This document shows, in pieces, positions 24,196-35,246 of a stretch of 64,000 nucleotides of DNA. The stretch is taken from contig NC_086020.1 of NCBI RefSeq assembly GCF_036323735.1, forward strand, positions 87,049,710 through 87,113,709. Reading direction: 5' to 3'. The position numbers and the translations under genes are program-made. The notes beneath the pieces are model-generated. The model saw only the letters and a program-made list of their open reading frames with translations, was not told the DNA's origin and did no database searches. The DNA comes from Rattus norvegicus. Lineage: Eukaryota; Chordata; Mammalia; Rodentia; Muridae. Each line of letters begins with the position of its first letter. The first letter of the stretch is position 1.

Positions 24196-25477
24196 AAGAA
24201 TGTGTGGGTGGGTGGGGTGTTTCAGGGGTATTGCCAACCTCAATCCTCAGTTATTATACAAATAGTCAACAGAAGTTAGGTAATATTTTTGAGGATATAT
24301 TTGACCTGCGTGACTTTCCTTAGTTTTATTTTTAATTAAATCTAAAAAACATTTTTCTGGTTTTGTTCTTTGTTATTTTTTTCTATCCCTGTATTCTTTC
24401 ACAAATATTATATACATGCTTGAGGCTTAAAACACAGTAGTATGTATAGAAGTCACATGGCATCAATATGTGTACTATTGCTTAATAGTCACACTAAGAA
24501 TTATGACTTATGCTTTGGCTGTCTCTTTGTAAACAGTTTTCTAGCTATACATTTTTGAGAATTTTCTCTGTATTGCATTAAATGTAGGTAGTAAATTGAG
24601 CAAACCTTACATCTGAATAATGATGATATTAAAAAAATTTACTCAAGGGTCATATACTTTAATTTTTAGGTTTGTTATTGTTGTTAATTTATGAGAGACA
24701 TTTATTTTATTGGACAGAAAAATCCTGTGGAGGTTGGATAATGCATGATAGTCTATTACAAACACAAAAATATATGTGAAAATGGTAATAAACTTCATGA
24801 TATACAGCTGATGACTTATAAAAGACTAGAAAAACAATTTGCCTTAAGTGTATAATACCTACATATACCATTTCTTTAGAAATCTGATACTTTCCTCTGT
24901 CATAGAAGAAAGAGATACTTTCAGAAGACCAAACTTTTCTTTAATGTTGAAGCATCAACATGTTCTAAAAATCTCTTCAATTTTGATGGAGAAGCTCTCC
25001 TTGCCCAACCCACTTTCTATTATTGGCAACAGAGACAGCTAGAAACACAGTATCAATGCTATCAAGAGATATCTTTCATTTTGGTTTTGATTATAACATT
25101 GGAGTGTTCACTTAAGTGATAGTGTTATATTTGTTGGTATCTCTCTCTGTTTCTCATTTTATCAATGTTGCTATGTGTGTTTTGATTTTATTAATCACAC
25201 ATCTATTTATATTCTTTTTTCTCTGTAAAATAATGAACCTTCACCTATTTTTGTATTCTGAAAATTTATTACATCCTGTGTTGCATTTCTTCAGATTTTT
25301 TGGCAAAATTCTGTGGACAGTTTTAGTTTTTGATTTTTGTGACTTTCTATACATTTCCAGACATATCTGTGTTTTCCAGCTGTTTTATATTTTGTTGTTG
25401 GATACTTAAATGATTGACATAATTAACAGATTGCTCTTGAATGTTTAAAACATTTTTAAATACATTATTGTCTCTGT
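24196..25477. other. AT-rich spacer sequence, unrecognised
   Basis: No gene or repeat family identified. Frames of 64 codons (24,848-25,042) and 97 codons (25,116-25,409, rich in hydrophobic residues because of T-richness) look like chance. Confidence 0.5.
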
Positions 25478-25545
25478 GTTCTAGTTAGCTTCTGCTGTCA
25501 ATATCACATAACCTTGAGTCATCTCAGGGAACATCAGTTGCAGGC
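25478..25545 (-). mobile_element. Possible URR1-like repeat end
   Basis: The segment with GAGTCATCTCAGGGAACATC resembles, in reverse, the 3' end of the medium-length repeat also seen at 7,330-7,480. Short and uncertain. Confidence 0.35.
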
Positions 25546-25579
25546 ATGCCCAGGTGAGAATGGCTTGTTCTTTGAGATG

Positions 25580-26165
25580 TAAGACTCTAATTGAGTCTTA
25601 ACTACCGGGAGACCTCCCCAAGTGAGACACAAGAAAACACTTCAATCCAAACACAAGAGTTTTATTTCAGGTGTGTTGGGATCAACCCTCAATCTGTCCC
25701 TCATGGCAAATGACTAGAAGGTGACCCTGAATGGATATAACAATAAGTTTTTATACTTTTAGGCATAGAAGTTACATTTGCATGGTTACAGTTTAAACTT
25801 ACTAAAACCTTTGAATCATTGGACTAGCAAGCATGGGCCGATTATGGAACACATTTTAACTCTATCTGTGACCAGAGGGTAGGATGACTATCAGTTAGTA
25901 CATTCTGCAGTTTTTCAAGAATGTTCCTGCTCCACCTGAGAACTGTGTTTGGAAAATGGAACTTGGCCTAGACTTGACCCAAGGCAGTTGGGAGAAAGGC
26001 TGTCAAAAGCCACTAGGGTCTTTCATTTTCCCTCTTTTCTAGTACAAGCTCCAATCTTGTACTACACTCAGGTGTCTCTGGTGACTAACTCATATTCTTC
26101 AAGGTCTCATATTGTTGGCACAGGACCATTAACTGTACTGCTCCTGTTCTCTTTTTTGTGAAGAC
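25580..26165 (-). mobile_element. LTR-like segment (endogenous retrovirus type)
   Basis: On the minus strand there is an AATAAA near 25,655, followed about 50 bases on by the hairpin GGGAG-GT-CTCCC (25,607-25,618) and a perfect-arm palindrome (TAAGACTC, spacer, GAGTCTTA at 25,580-25,600). Polyadenylation signal plus short stem near the U5 end is the usual layout of a retroviral LTR. I did not find an unambiguous TG start or a target duplication, and the family is not recognised. Confidence 0.45.
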
Positions 26166-27125
26166 TATAAGCTTGTTCAATAAATGTGGTCTAAAAGTCA
26201 ACAATAGCAGAAAAACAATTAGGGGTCCTAACACAGTGGATGCAAGGGGAGGAGTTCACCTTGGCCATCATACCCCATTTTCTTCAATCTGAGTCCCTAA
26301 GTTTTTCCTTTTAGCCATCCTGTCACTTCTTTTTCTTTTTGAGTGAATTTATTACTGAGTTACAGGTTGCATTTGTGCAGAGGGTGTCCTAATACCCTCG
26401 GCCCCCTAGTAGGGTTTCCCATTTGTGTAATTTCATTTTGCCGTGATCAAGTTCCAAGAGAAGTAGGGGTTTCAGTAGGTGTTTCCTGTAGTCTCCCATC
26501 CCCAGGCAGCTCAATAAAACTGATACATATACCGGCATTGGTGAACTTCTTCCTGGCTTCTTCCATCTTGATGCCAAATGTGAATGGGGGTCTCCCACAG
26601 GTGATACTTCCATGCAGGAAATGCACATCTTTTCTCACTTCCTGCATCCCAGTGCTCACTCCCATCTGTGCAGGTTGCTTCTGTCAGTGCTATTGTCATG
26701 AATGAGTATGGCCCCTAGTCATGGAACTAGTCTGGTCCCTGCTTAACCTCATGTACCTTGGACAATTAGGTAGGTTGTAATCATCTGGTCCGTTGAGACC
26801 TTACAATAGAGTCTGCTGGTAGACTTCTAGGTCATCCTTACTGCTTCTATATTAAAGTCTCAGCCAGGTCTAGCCAGGGAAAATCCACTGCTGGATAACA
26901 GTCTGGTCAAATGATGGTTTTCCCTTCAGTCAATGGTGGGGTTTAAGACTGGCAAAAGCCCCGAGGGTCCTTCAGAGACAAGTTTTAGTTGATGAGTGAT
27001 AGAAGACGGGTCATCTTCTTGGGGTGGCAGTATTCCTAAACAAGTATGCCTAGGTTGGATAACAGTGCTAGGTGAGCATGAGATAGTGACCAAGCAACGG
27101 TGACCAGGAAACAATGTTTCTGCTT
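26166..27125 (-). mobile_element. Possible internal remnant of the same LTR element
   Basis: This stretch is less AT-rich than its surroundings and sits where the 3' internal region of a minus-strand LTR element would be. Overlapping minus-strand frames at 26,389-26,699 have stops and no recognisable gag, pol or env motif. It could equally be unrelated single-copy DNA. Confidence 0.3.
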
Positions 27126-27345
27126 ATTTAATGATTAACTGCTGTGAATAGACACCATGAACAAGGCAACTCTTAAGCGGACAACACTTAATTGGGGCTG
27201 GCTTACAGGTTCAAAAGTTCAGTCCATTATCATCAAGGTACAACATGGTAGCATCCAGGCAGGCATGATATAAGAGGAGCCTAGTGCTTCATCTTCATCT
27301 GTATGCAGCCAGGAGAAGACTGGGTTCTAGGCAGGTAGGACAAGG
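27126..27345 (+). mobile_element. Rodent medium-length repeat fragment
   Basis: CTGTGAATAGACACCATGAAC, AATTGGGGCTGGCTTACAGG and CCATTATCATCAAGGTAC are a familiar rodent interspersed-repeat start, of the same general type as the URR1-like repeat at 6,108. The family name is uncertain. A LINE-1 poly-T tract follows directly. Confidence 0.45.
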
Positions 27346-27348
27346 ATC

Positions 27349-27377
27349 TTTATTTTATTTTATTTTATTTTATTTTG
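27349..27377. repeat. (TTTTA)n tract
   Basis: About five pentamers that form the poly-A tail (on the minus strand) of the LINE-1 at 27,378. Confidence 0.93.
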
Positions 27378-29188
27378 CTTCGATATTTTCTGTATTTACA
27401 TATCAAATTTTATCCCCTTTCTCCATCTTCTACACTCCTCCATATTCCTCCTGCTTCTATGAGGATGCTTCCACTCCCACCCACCTAATACAAAATCAAC
27501 AACCTGGCATTACCCTACATTGGGGAAAGGAGCCTTCACAGGACCAAGGGCTTTTCCTCCTGTTGATTCTGGACAATGCCATCCTCTGTTACATACATGT
27601 GTTGCTGGAGTTATGGGTCTCTTTTTGTGTATTCATTGGTTTGTGGTTTATCCACTGGAGATTTGTTGGGGTCTGGTTGGTTGATATTGTTGTTCTTCCT
27701 ATGGGATTGCAAACCCTTTCAGCTCCTTCAATCTTTTCTCTACTTCTCCATTGGGGTCCCCTTGTTCAGTTCAATGGTTACCTGCAACCACCTTCATTTG
27801 TGTCAGTAGAACTCTGGCTCCTGTCAGCAAGCATTTCTTGGCATCAGCAGTAGTGCCTGGGTTTGGTGTGTGTATATAGGATAGATTTCCAGGTGAGGCA
27901 GTGTCTGGGTGAACTTTTTTGGCAGCTTCTGCTCCATTCTTTATCCCTGTATTTCCTTCCATGAGTATTTTGTTCTCCCTTATAAGAAGGAATGAAGCAT
28001 CCACATTTTGGTCTTCCTTCTTCTTGACCATTATGTGATCTGTGAATGTTTTCTTACGTATTCCTAGTTTTTGGACAAATATCCATTTATCAGTGAGTCC
28101 ACACCATGTGTGCTTTTTTGCGATTGGATTACTTCACTCAGGATGATATTTTCTAGTTCCACCCATTTGCCTATGAACTTCATGAAGTCATTGTTTTTAA
28201 TAGTTGAATAGTACTCCATTGTGTAGATGTTCCACAATTTCTGTATCCATTCCTCTGTTGAAGGACATCTGGTTTCTTTCCAGCTTCTGGCTATTGTAAA
28301 TAATGCTTTTATGAACATAGTGGAGCATGTGTCATTGTTATATGTTGGACTATCTTTTCGGTATATGCCCAGGAGTGGTATAGCTGATTCTTCTGCTAGT
28401 ACTATGTTCAATTTTCTAAGTAACCACTAGACTGATTTCAAGAATGGTTGTTCCATTTGTGATCTGACCAACAATGGAGGAGTGTTCTTCTTTCTCCACA
28501 TCTTTGCCAGCATCTGTTTTTACCTGGGTTTTTGATCTTAGACATTCTGACTGTGTGAGGTGGTATCTCAGGGTTGTTTTGATTTGCATTTCCCTGATTA
28601 CTAAGGATATTGACCATTTCTTTAGGTACTTCTGAGCCATTTTATATTCCTCAGCTGAGAATTCTGTTTAGCTCTGTACCCCATTTTATTAGGGTTATTT
28701 AAAACTCTGGAGTTTAACTTCTTGAGTTCCTTATATGTATTGGAAATTGACACTTTATCAGTTGTAGGATTGGAAAAAGATAGGTTTTCCCAATCTGTTG
28801 GTTGCCATTTTGTCCTGATGACAGTGTCCTTTGACTTACAGAAGATTTGTAGTTTTATGAGGTAAAATTTTCCACTCTTGATCTTAAAGCATAAGTCATT
28901 GGTGTTCTTTTCAGGAAATTTTCCCCAGTGCCCACGTGTTCAAGGTTCATCCCCACTTTTTCTTCTGTTAGTTTGAGTCTATCAGGTTTGATTTGGAGAT
29001 CTTCGATCCACTTGGAGTTGAGATTTTTACAGTGCAATATGATTGGATCAATTCACATTCTCCTACATGCTGATCTCCAGTTGAACCAGTACCATTTGTT
29101 GACAATGATGTCTTTTTTTTCTATTGGATAATTTTAGCTCTGTTTTCAAAGTTCAAGTGACCATGGATATATGGGTTCATTATTTGTC
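27378..29188 (-). mobile_element. 5'-truncated LINE-1
   Basis: On the minus strand it holds the last third of ORF2, starting near the region that reads KPDRLKLTEEKVG and including the C-terminal CPSTEEWIQK motif, followed by an older 3'UTR. There are several frameshifts, for example between the frames ending near 28,416 and 28,411. The 5' end is truncated near 29,188. Confidence 0.88.
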
Positions 29189-32137
29189 AAATGGCCTTAA
29201 ATAAGTTGCCCTTCTAAAGGAAGTGAGTAAGAATTTGTACTCAGTGTCACATGTCACTTCATTTTATAAAAAGAATATTTACATGAAGAAGAGGAAACTT
29301 CAAACTGAAACCTTTGCAAAGCCTCTCAACTCTTTAGAACACCAGTGAATTTTAAATTTTGGCATGTTGAAGACACAGAGCCAAATCATATTGGATAATA
29401 TTTAGTCCTGTCAATATCCATATATTACCTTCCTCTGTACTTGATAGAATAGCACCTTGAATATTGGGTGAATAATTTGGAGTGTACAAGCAAAGTACTA
29501 GCATTTCTTGGAATGTATTTTTCCAATTGAGAAGATATAATTGCCCACTTAAATAAGATATGATTTGCTCATTCAGACATACAAAGCCCTGTACATCCAT
29601 CCCTCAAGAATCATAATGATCTGTAGATGTGCAGAGGGGAATCATAACATCTGCTGCCATGTTCTCTTGGCTGCTTTCCTCCTCTCTCACTCCATTCGTC
29701 TCCTCCTCCTCCTCCTCCTCCTCCTCCAGCTCCTCCTTCTCCTTCTCCTCTCTAAAACTTTCTCCCATCTATCCATCCTTCTTGTCCAATGGCTGGCCAC
29801 ATTCTTTCTTGTATCTGCCTTCTCCTGCATAATGACATCATTCTACATTTCACTCTTTCTGTCTAATTAAAAAAAACTTGTCTCCCAAATATAAGCTGAG
29901 CACTACTTTTATCATTTTGTAATTAAAAGTATAAAATATACCTAACATCCAGTCCAACATTTTATCAGTTAAACAGAATATTTAGTTGTCCGTTCCAGCT
30001 TAAGAAAGGCTTAAAAAATCTGTTATATCTTGATTAGCTTGTCTGCTATCTGTTAGCTATCTAATAAAATATGCAATGTATTTTCAAAGTTAAACAGCCT
30101 GATAGGCTATGAGACTATATTCAGTCTTCAACACCATCAGAAATCTGAGAATGACAAATATCTATAAACATAGCAAGCCTAACACAACTTATAGAACTGA
30201 GAGGTTGTAGAGATAAATCTCCACTAGCACAGTCCTCTGTTAGCAACATTTGAGCAGAAGTCTTCAGTCTTCTGGCTGAAAATCAACCGACAGAGTGTTG
30301 AAATGCACAAACCTCACAGGTCTGATAATCCTTGCTCAGCAGAGATTGTCAATCAGCTATTCTGAATAAAGTGTCCCTATTTGGACAGTATTAGTCTGTA
30401 GTTGAAATAGGCAGTTTCTGCCCAGTGGCTATGTAGCTACAAAGCATTACCTCACCTAGAGGTAGAAATGCTCAATTTCTTTGTTAAATCCACGTAATGG
30501 GAACTGTTAGGAGAAGATATGTCTCAACAAAAGATAAATAACATTAATTGTTATATTTTGTGGATTTCTGACATTTTTGAAAACCATCTATCTATCTAAG
30601 ATAATCTGGACTGTTGTCCATTAACTGCCTTAATATATTATTTTGAAAGCATTCTAACAAACCAAGAGCCATGAATTTGTTATTTGGCCCTTAACTCACA
30701 TGTGTAATAAACTCAGAAGTTTGCAACAGCATCAGTAGAAGGACTGGCTCCAAACCTTGTACTTTTAAAATTTTTTAACAAATAAATTGTATATCAAAGT
30801 AAAGATGTGATTTTAGCTTAGTTACCAAATGAGGTTGTGGCTATAGAAATCAGTCTAGTTAATTTCTCCCTGTTAAATTATGACAAATTCTAAATTCCTC
30901 ATTAAAACGACCTTAGATTAACTACTTTTAGCCCCCCTCCCCCAAATCCAGTAAATTGGGACGACGATTCTTCCTTAACTTCTTCAAGATGTACATGGAG
31001 GTTAGGAGGTGGGGAAAAGGAAACAAATGTTGTGATCTGTCTTCAATGGACCCAGATGAAAGTCTTTGAAATCAGGAATCAAAGCAGGTACATTATGCAA
31101 GTTATAATTTTCAAGACAAAAATTGAGAATAGAGGTATCTTTTCATTTGATTCTCTTGAATTTAGTTCTTCAGGCAGTCTCTCTCTATCAAATCTGATCC
31201 ATATGACTCTAGAAGGTGTCCAAAACCTAATGACTCTTTAAAAAACAAAAAAACAAAAAGGAAAAACCTTTCTCCCAAAATACAGTGTCCCTTAGTCTGT
31301 AGCCAGAAAATCTTGTATATTGCACTCTTTCTCAGAGGAATAATATTACCATAAAACTCAATGTCACACCCATTATGAAGATTAAACAATTATTAAAAAA
31401 GGAAGTATGCTTAACAACAGTGTATGAACCTGTTATATATGTTATATCTAATCTATTATATCAGGAAATTAATTCTGAATTCCCATGGAGCCCATGTTAA
31501 GAAAACCTCAGTTTCCTGTTATGATAAATATTAAAAATAACCACAAACCTTTGCTATCTAACATTATTGAGCCATATGGCCTTTAGCAGGGTAATTCATA
31601 AAACAAATTAAACACCTTCTATCAATTCTAATACCAATAAGTAAGCAACTTATCAAATCAGAACTTTGTTTGTCAAGCTCTCTACCCAAAGCCTTAGATT
31701 TTTATTTATTAATAACTTCCATAATATATGTCTGTATTTACTCTTCCTTGTATACAGACTTCTATCACAACTCTCTACTTAGAGTGGGTAACTAATTTTC
31801 CCTAAGTTCTGAACCATGGGCGAAAATCCCCACACGATTCAGTTAATCTCTGTACTCTTTTTTTTTCTAAAACAAACTTAATTACCTTCCAATAATATCT
31901 GTCACTAAGAAGCACGCAGCTTGGCTAACGAGGATTTTAACCTAAAATTCCCATGGAGCCCATGTTAGTAGGAATATGAGTGTCCTGGAAGACTTTCCAA
32001 AGAACATTTGTATAAAAAATTAACTTTTAATCTCTAACTCTTTGAGCTGCCACTACTTATCACAACAGGGGACCTACAGCAAGCAAGGCTAGGCTGCTTC
32101 TGTGTTTCTTTGTTTAACTTCCCCATGCTTATATAGA
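29189..32137. other. About 3 kb of unrecognised spacer DNA
   Basis: No gene or known repeat was identified, apart from the TCC tract at 29,696-29,753. A 22-base direct repeat (core CCCATGGAGCCCATGTTA) occurs at 31,478-31,499 and 31,946-31,967. The stretch 30,240-30,560 has the feel of a decayed interspersed repeat, but I cannot name it. Confidence 0.5.
29696..29753. repeat. (TCC)n/(TTC)n tract
   Basis: A pyrimidine triplet run of TCC with a few TTC units. Serine- or leucine-rich frames across it (29,565-29,870 and 29,629-29,832) are by-products of the repeat. Confidence 0.96.
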
Positions 32138-33165
32138 AGAGAAGGAAGCAATCATACTCAATATGAATAAACTATAAAAATAATAAAACTGAGTGCAAAA
32201 ACAAATGGAATAGAAATAAAGACAACAGTAAGCAAAGTGAGTGCAACAGAGTTGGTTCGTTGCAAAAATTACGATGACAGAGAAGATCTTTATACAAACT
32301 AACTTAAAGACATGGAGAGTAACCTAATGAACAAAATCATAAATTAAAAGAAAAACCTATGTAACAATAGACATTGAGAAAATCCAAAGAATAATCATGT
32401 CTAAATTTAAAAATATATGAACACCATATAATTAAAGATTCTAATAGAAATTGACAATTATCAAGAGATATCAGTTAGAAATTTAAATTGTGATACAAAA
32501 ATAGAAAGCATATATAGCTTCTACAAAAAAGAAAGTTATTAAAATTGTCCAAATAAAAAATTACACCTTCAGATTGTTTTAGTGCAGAATTCTACTAGAA
32601 ATTCAAGGAATACCTATTTTCCAATACTCCTCAAATTATTTCACAAAACATAAACAAAGAGAATATTGCCAAATTAATTTTATGAAGCTTCAGACATCGA
32701 GAAGTCCAAACCATACAAGGAAAGAGAATTATAGACCATCTTCACCCTTCAATATAGATGCAAACATGGCCAATAAAATATTTTCAAACAAGGTTGAAGA
32801 AAAGTCAAAAGGACCATCTACCATGATCAAGTAAGCTTCATCCAGGAGAGTCACAGATCACACAACATATGAAAATCTGTCAATTTAGAACACAGTATAA
32901 ACAGACAGAAATAAAAAATAACATACACATTAGAAACTCATAAGATGGAAAGAAGGTTTTGACAATATAAAACAGTCCAAGACAAATGGATTGGAAAGGT
33001 TAGGAAAGGGGAAATGTACACCAAGGCTATAACAAATAACAAATTAAATGGAAACACAAAGGAATTCCACTAAAACCATTAAGAGGAGAAGCTTGGCCAC
33101 TCTGACCATATCGTTGCAATCCAGTACTTGAATATCTAACCAGAACAATAAGAACACTGAAAGAG

Positions 33166-33727
33166 CAGAGCCTGCCCCACATGTGATCCATAGATATACA
33201 GCCACCAAACTAGATGGATGAAGGAAAGAAGTGCATGCAGACAGGAACCGGATGTAGATCTCTACTGAGAAATACACCCATAATACAGCAAATACATAGG
33301 TGAATGCCAGCAGCAAAACAATGGACTGAGAATGGGACCCCGGTTGAAGGAATCAGAGAAAGGACTGGAAGAGCTTGAAGGGGCTCCAGACCCCATATGA
33401 AGAACAATGCCAACTAACAAGGGTTTCCAGGGACTAAGCCAATACCCAAAGACTATACATGGACTGATCCTGGGCTCCAACCTCATAGGTAGTAATGAAT
33501 AGCCTAGTATGAGCACAAGTGGAAGGAGAAGCCCTTGGTCCTGCCAAGACTGAACACCTAGTGAATGTGATTTTTGGGGGGAGGGTGGTAATGGGGGGAG
33601 GGTGGGGAGGGGAAGCCCATATAGAAGGGGAGTGAGAGGAGGCAAGGGGGATGTTGGCAGGGAAACCGGGAAGGGGAATAACAATCGAAATGTAAATAAG
33701 AAATACTCGTTAATAAAGTTAAAAAAA
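33166..33727 (+). mobile_element. Right-arm copy of the young LINE-1 3'UTR fragment
   Basis: Partner of 18,712-19,274, with the G-rich block at 33,562-33,630. It is flanked by AAGAACACTGAAAGAG (33,150-33,165) and AAGAAAACTGAAAGAG (33,728-33,743), the diverged copies of the target duplication seen in the left arm. Confidence 0.88.
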
Positions 33728-34544
33728 AAGAAAACTGAAAGAGATCAAAGGAATGCAAATTGGAAAGGGAATAAAGTTCTATGATTTGTAACTGATATAA
33801 CACTGAAAATAAGTGATACCAAAATGTTTTTCAGGAAACTTCTAATTGATAAATTCCATCAGCAAAATGTTTAGATAAAAATTAACTCAAAAACAAGTTT
33901 GGTAGTTCTCCCATAAATGAGGAACAAATGAGCTCAGTAGGGCATGAGGGAAATAACACAGTTTACAATAACCCCAAATAATTAACTGTAACCACACATG
34001 TCAAAGGCTCCTATGACAAGAACATCAAGTCTGTAAAAAATAATTTGAATGTTAGCAGAACATGGAAGGATCTCCCATGCTCAACTGTGGATAGCATTAA
34101 CATAGTAAAACTGGTCTTAATACCAAAAGCAATCTACAATATCAATGCAATCCACAGTAAAATTCCAACAGAAATCTTTCACACCTTGAAAGGACAATAT
34201 TTAATTTCATATGGAAAACAAAACAAAACCATAAGAGTTAAGATCATACCTGAGTAATGATAGAACTTTTGAATGTATTGACATTCCTTATATCAAGGTG
34301 TACTACAGAGGTTTAATAGTAAAAATATCAAGGCATTAGCATCAATTAAACATACTAATTAGTAGAATTAAGTCAAAGACTCAGAATAAATGCACACACC
34401 TATTGACATTTGATTTTTGATAAAGAAGTTAGACTCAATGACAAAAGAAAAGTATCATCAATACATTGTTTACTACTCTAACTAGAAACATGAAAGTAGA
34501 ATACAAGTAGATGAATATTCATCATCCTGCACAAGAGTTTAAGT

Positions 34545-35246
34545 CCAAGAGGACTAATGTTCCCTGTAATTATTAAAAAGTAATCCACACTGTTGCTGGC
34601 TGGGCACTGGCAGTCCTGGTCTGTTTTCAGCCCGGTAAATAGACTGAGACCAAGGCTGCATGCTTCTCCTCTCTAACACCTCTTCCACAAACACCAGGTC
34701 TGCCTTTCCAGAACTCTGAGACTGCTTCCTGTCCCCACAGCCAGATGCTGACAAATCACTCTCCACTCCTAAGTTTCTGTGGCTAGCTGGGGATGCATTC
34801 TTGACATCCAGCAATCAGCTATGTCCTGGAGCTCAGTTCTTGCCCAGTCTTGCATCCGAAAGGCTTGCTGGATACCATATCAGCTACGTTCTTTTCCTTC
34901 GTGTAAGATGAGTCATTTAAAATAGAAACCACTATTAGTTTTAATCTTAGTTTAGAATCCAAAGATAACACAACTGGGTACATAAATTACCATCCTAAAC
35001 TCACCGACAAGTTTATGTTGGAAATCTTCCAATGGTGGTGGCAGAATCCAAATCCACCACCAGATCTAATAGTCCCTGATCTAGGTTTCACTTGCTTTCC
35101 CTTTGCCACACCAAAAGGCCTGCTGTCTGCTAGTATTCACTCTTCAACTCTCAGACCCTGAAGGCCTGCCTCCTCCTTACCAAGAGATTGGCTTCTTGTC
35201 ATATTTATTATTCAATTAATTTATTAGAGGAACATTCCACTCCAGA
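34545..35246 (+). mobile_element. Right-arm copy of the unclassified insertion
   Basis: Partner of 17,205-17,887. The counterpart of the left 74-codon frame is here a minus-strand frame at 34,554-34,814 that stays open over the whole shared length with about eight amino-acid differences. It gains about a dozen residues because the left-arm stop is missing. Confidence 0.6.

Larger units (their letters stand above)
20311..32137. other. Spacer between the inverted arms
   Basis: About 11.8 kb separate the two arms. In order it contains the 5' half of an old minus-strand LINE-1 (to 22,590), an ID and a young LINE-1 3' fragment nested in that, an internally deleted plus-strand LINE-1, a B2, AT-rich unique DNA, an LTR-like segment, a 5'-truncated LINE-1, and about 3 kb of unrecognised DNA. 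No part of it was seen to pair with sequence outside the spacer. Confidence 0.75.

Noticed and set aside
27284..27853. 189-codon plus-strand frame
   Set aside because: It lies across a LINE-1 poly-A tract and the reverse of a LINE-1 3'UTR. Its hydrophobic look comes from T-rich DNA, not from a membrane protein.
29565..29870. Leucine- or serine-rich frames of 101 and 67 codons
   Set aside because: They are translations of the (TCC)n/(TTC)n tract.
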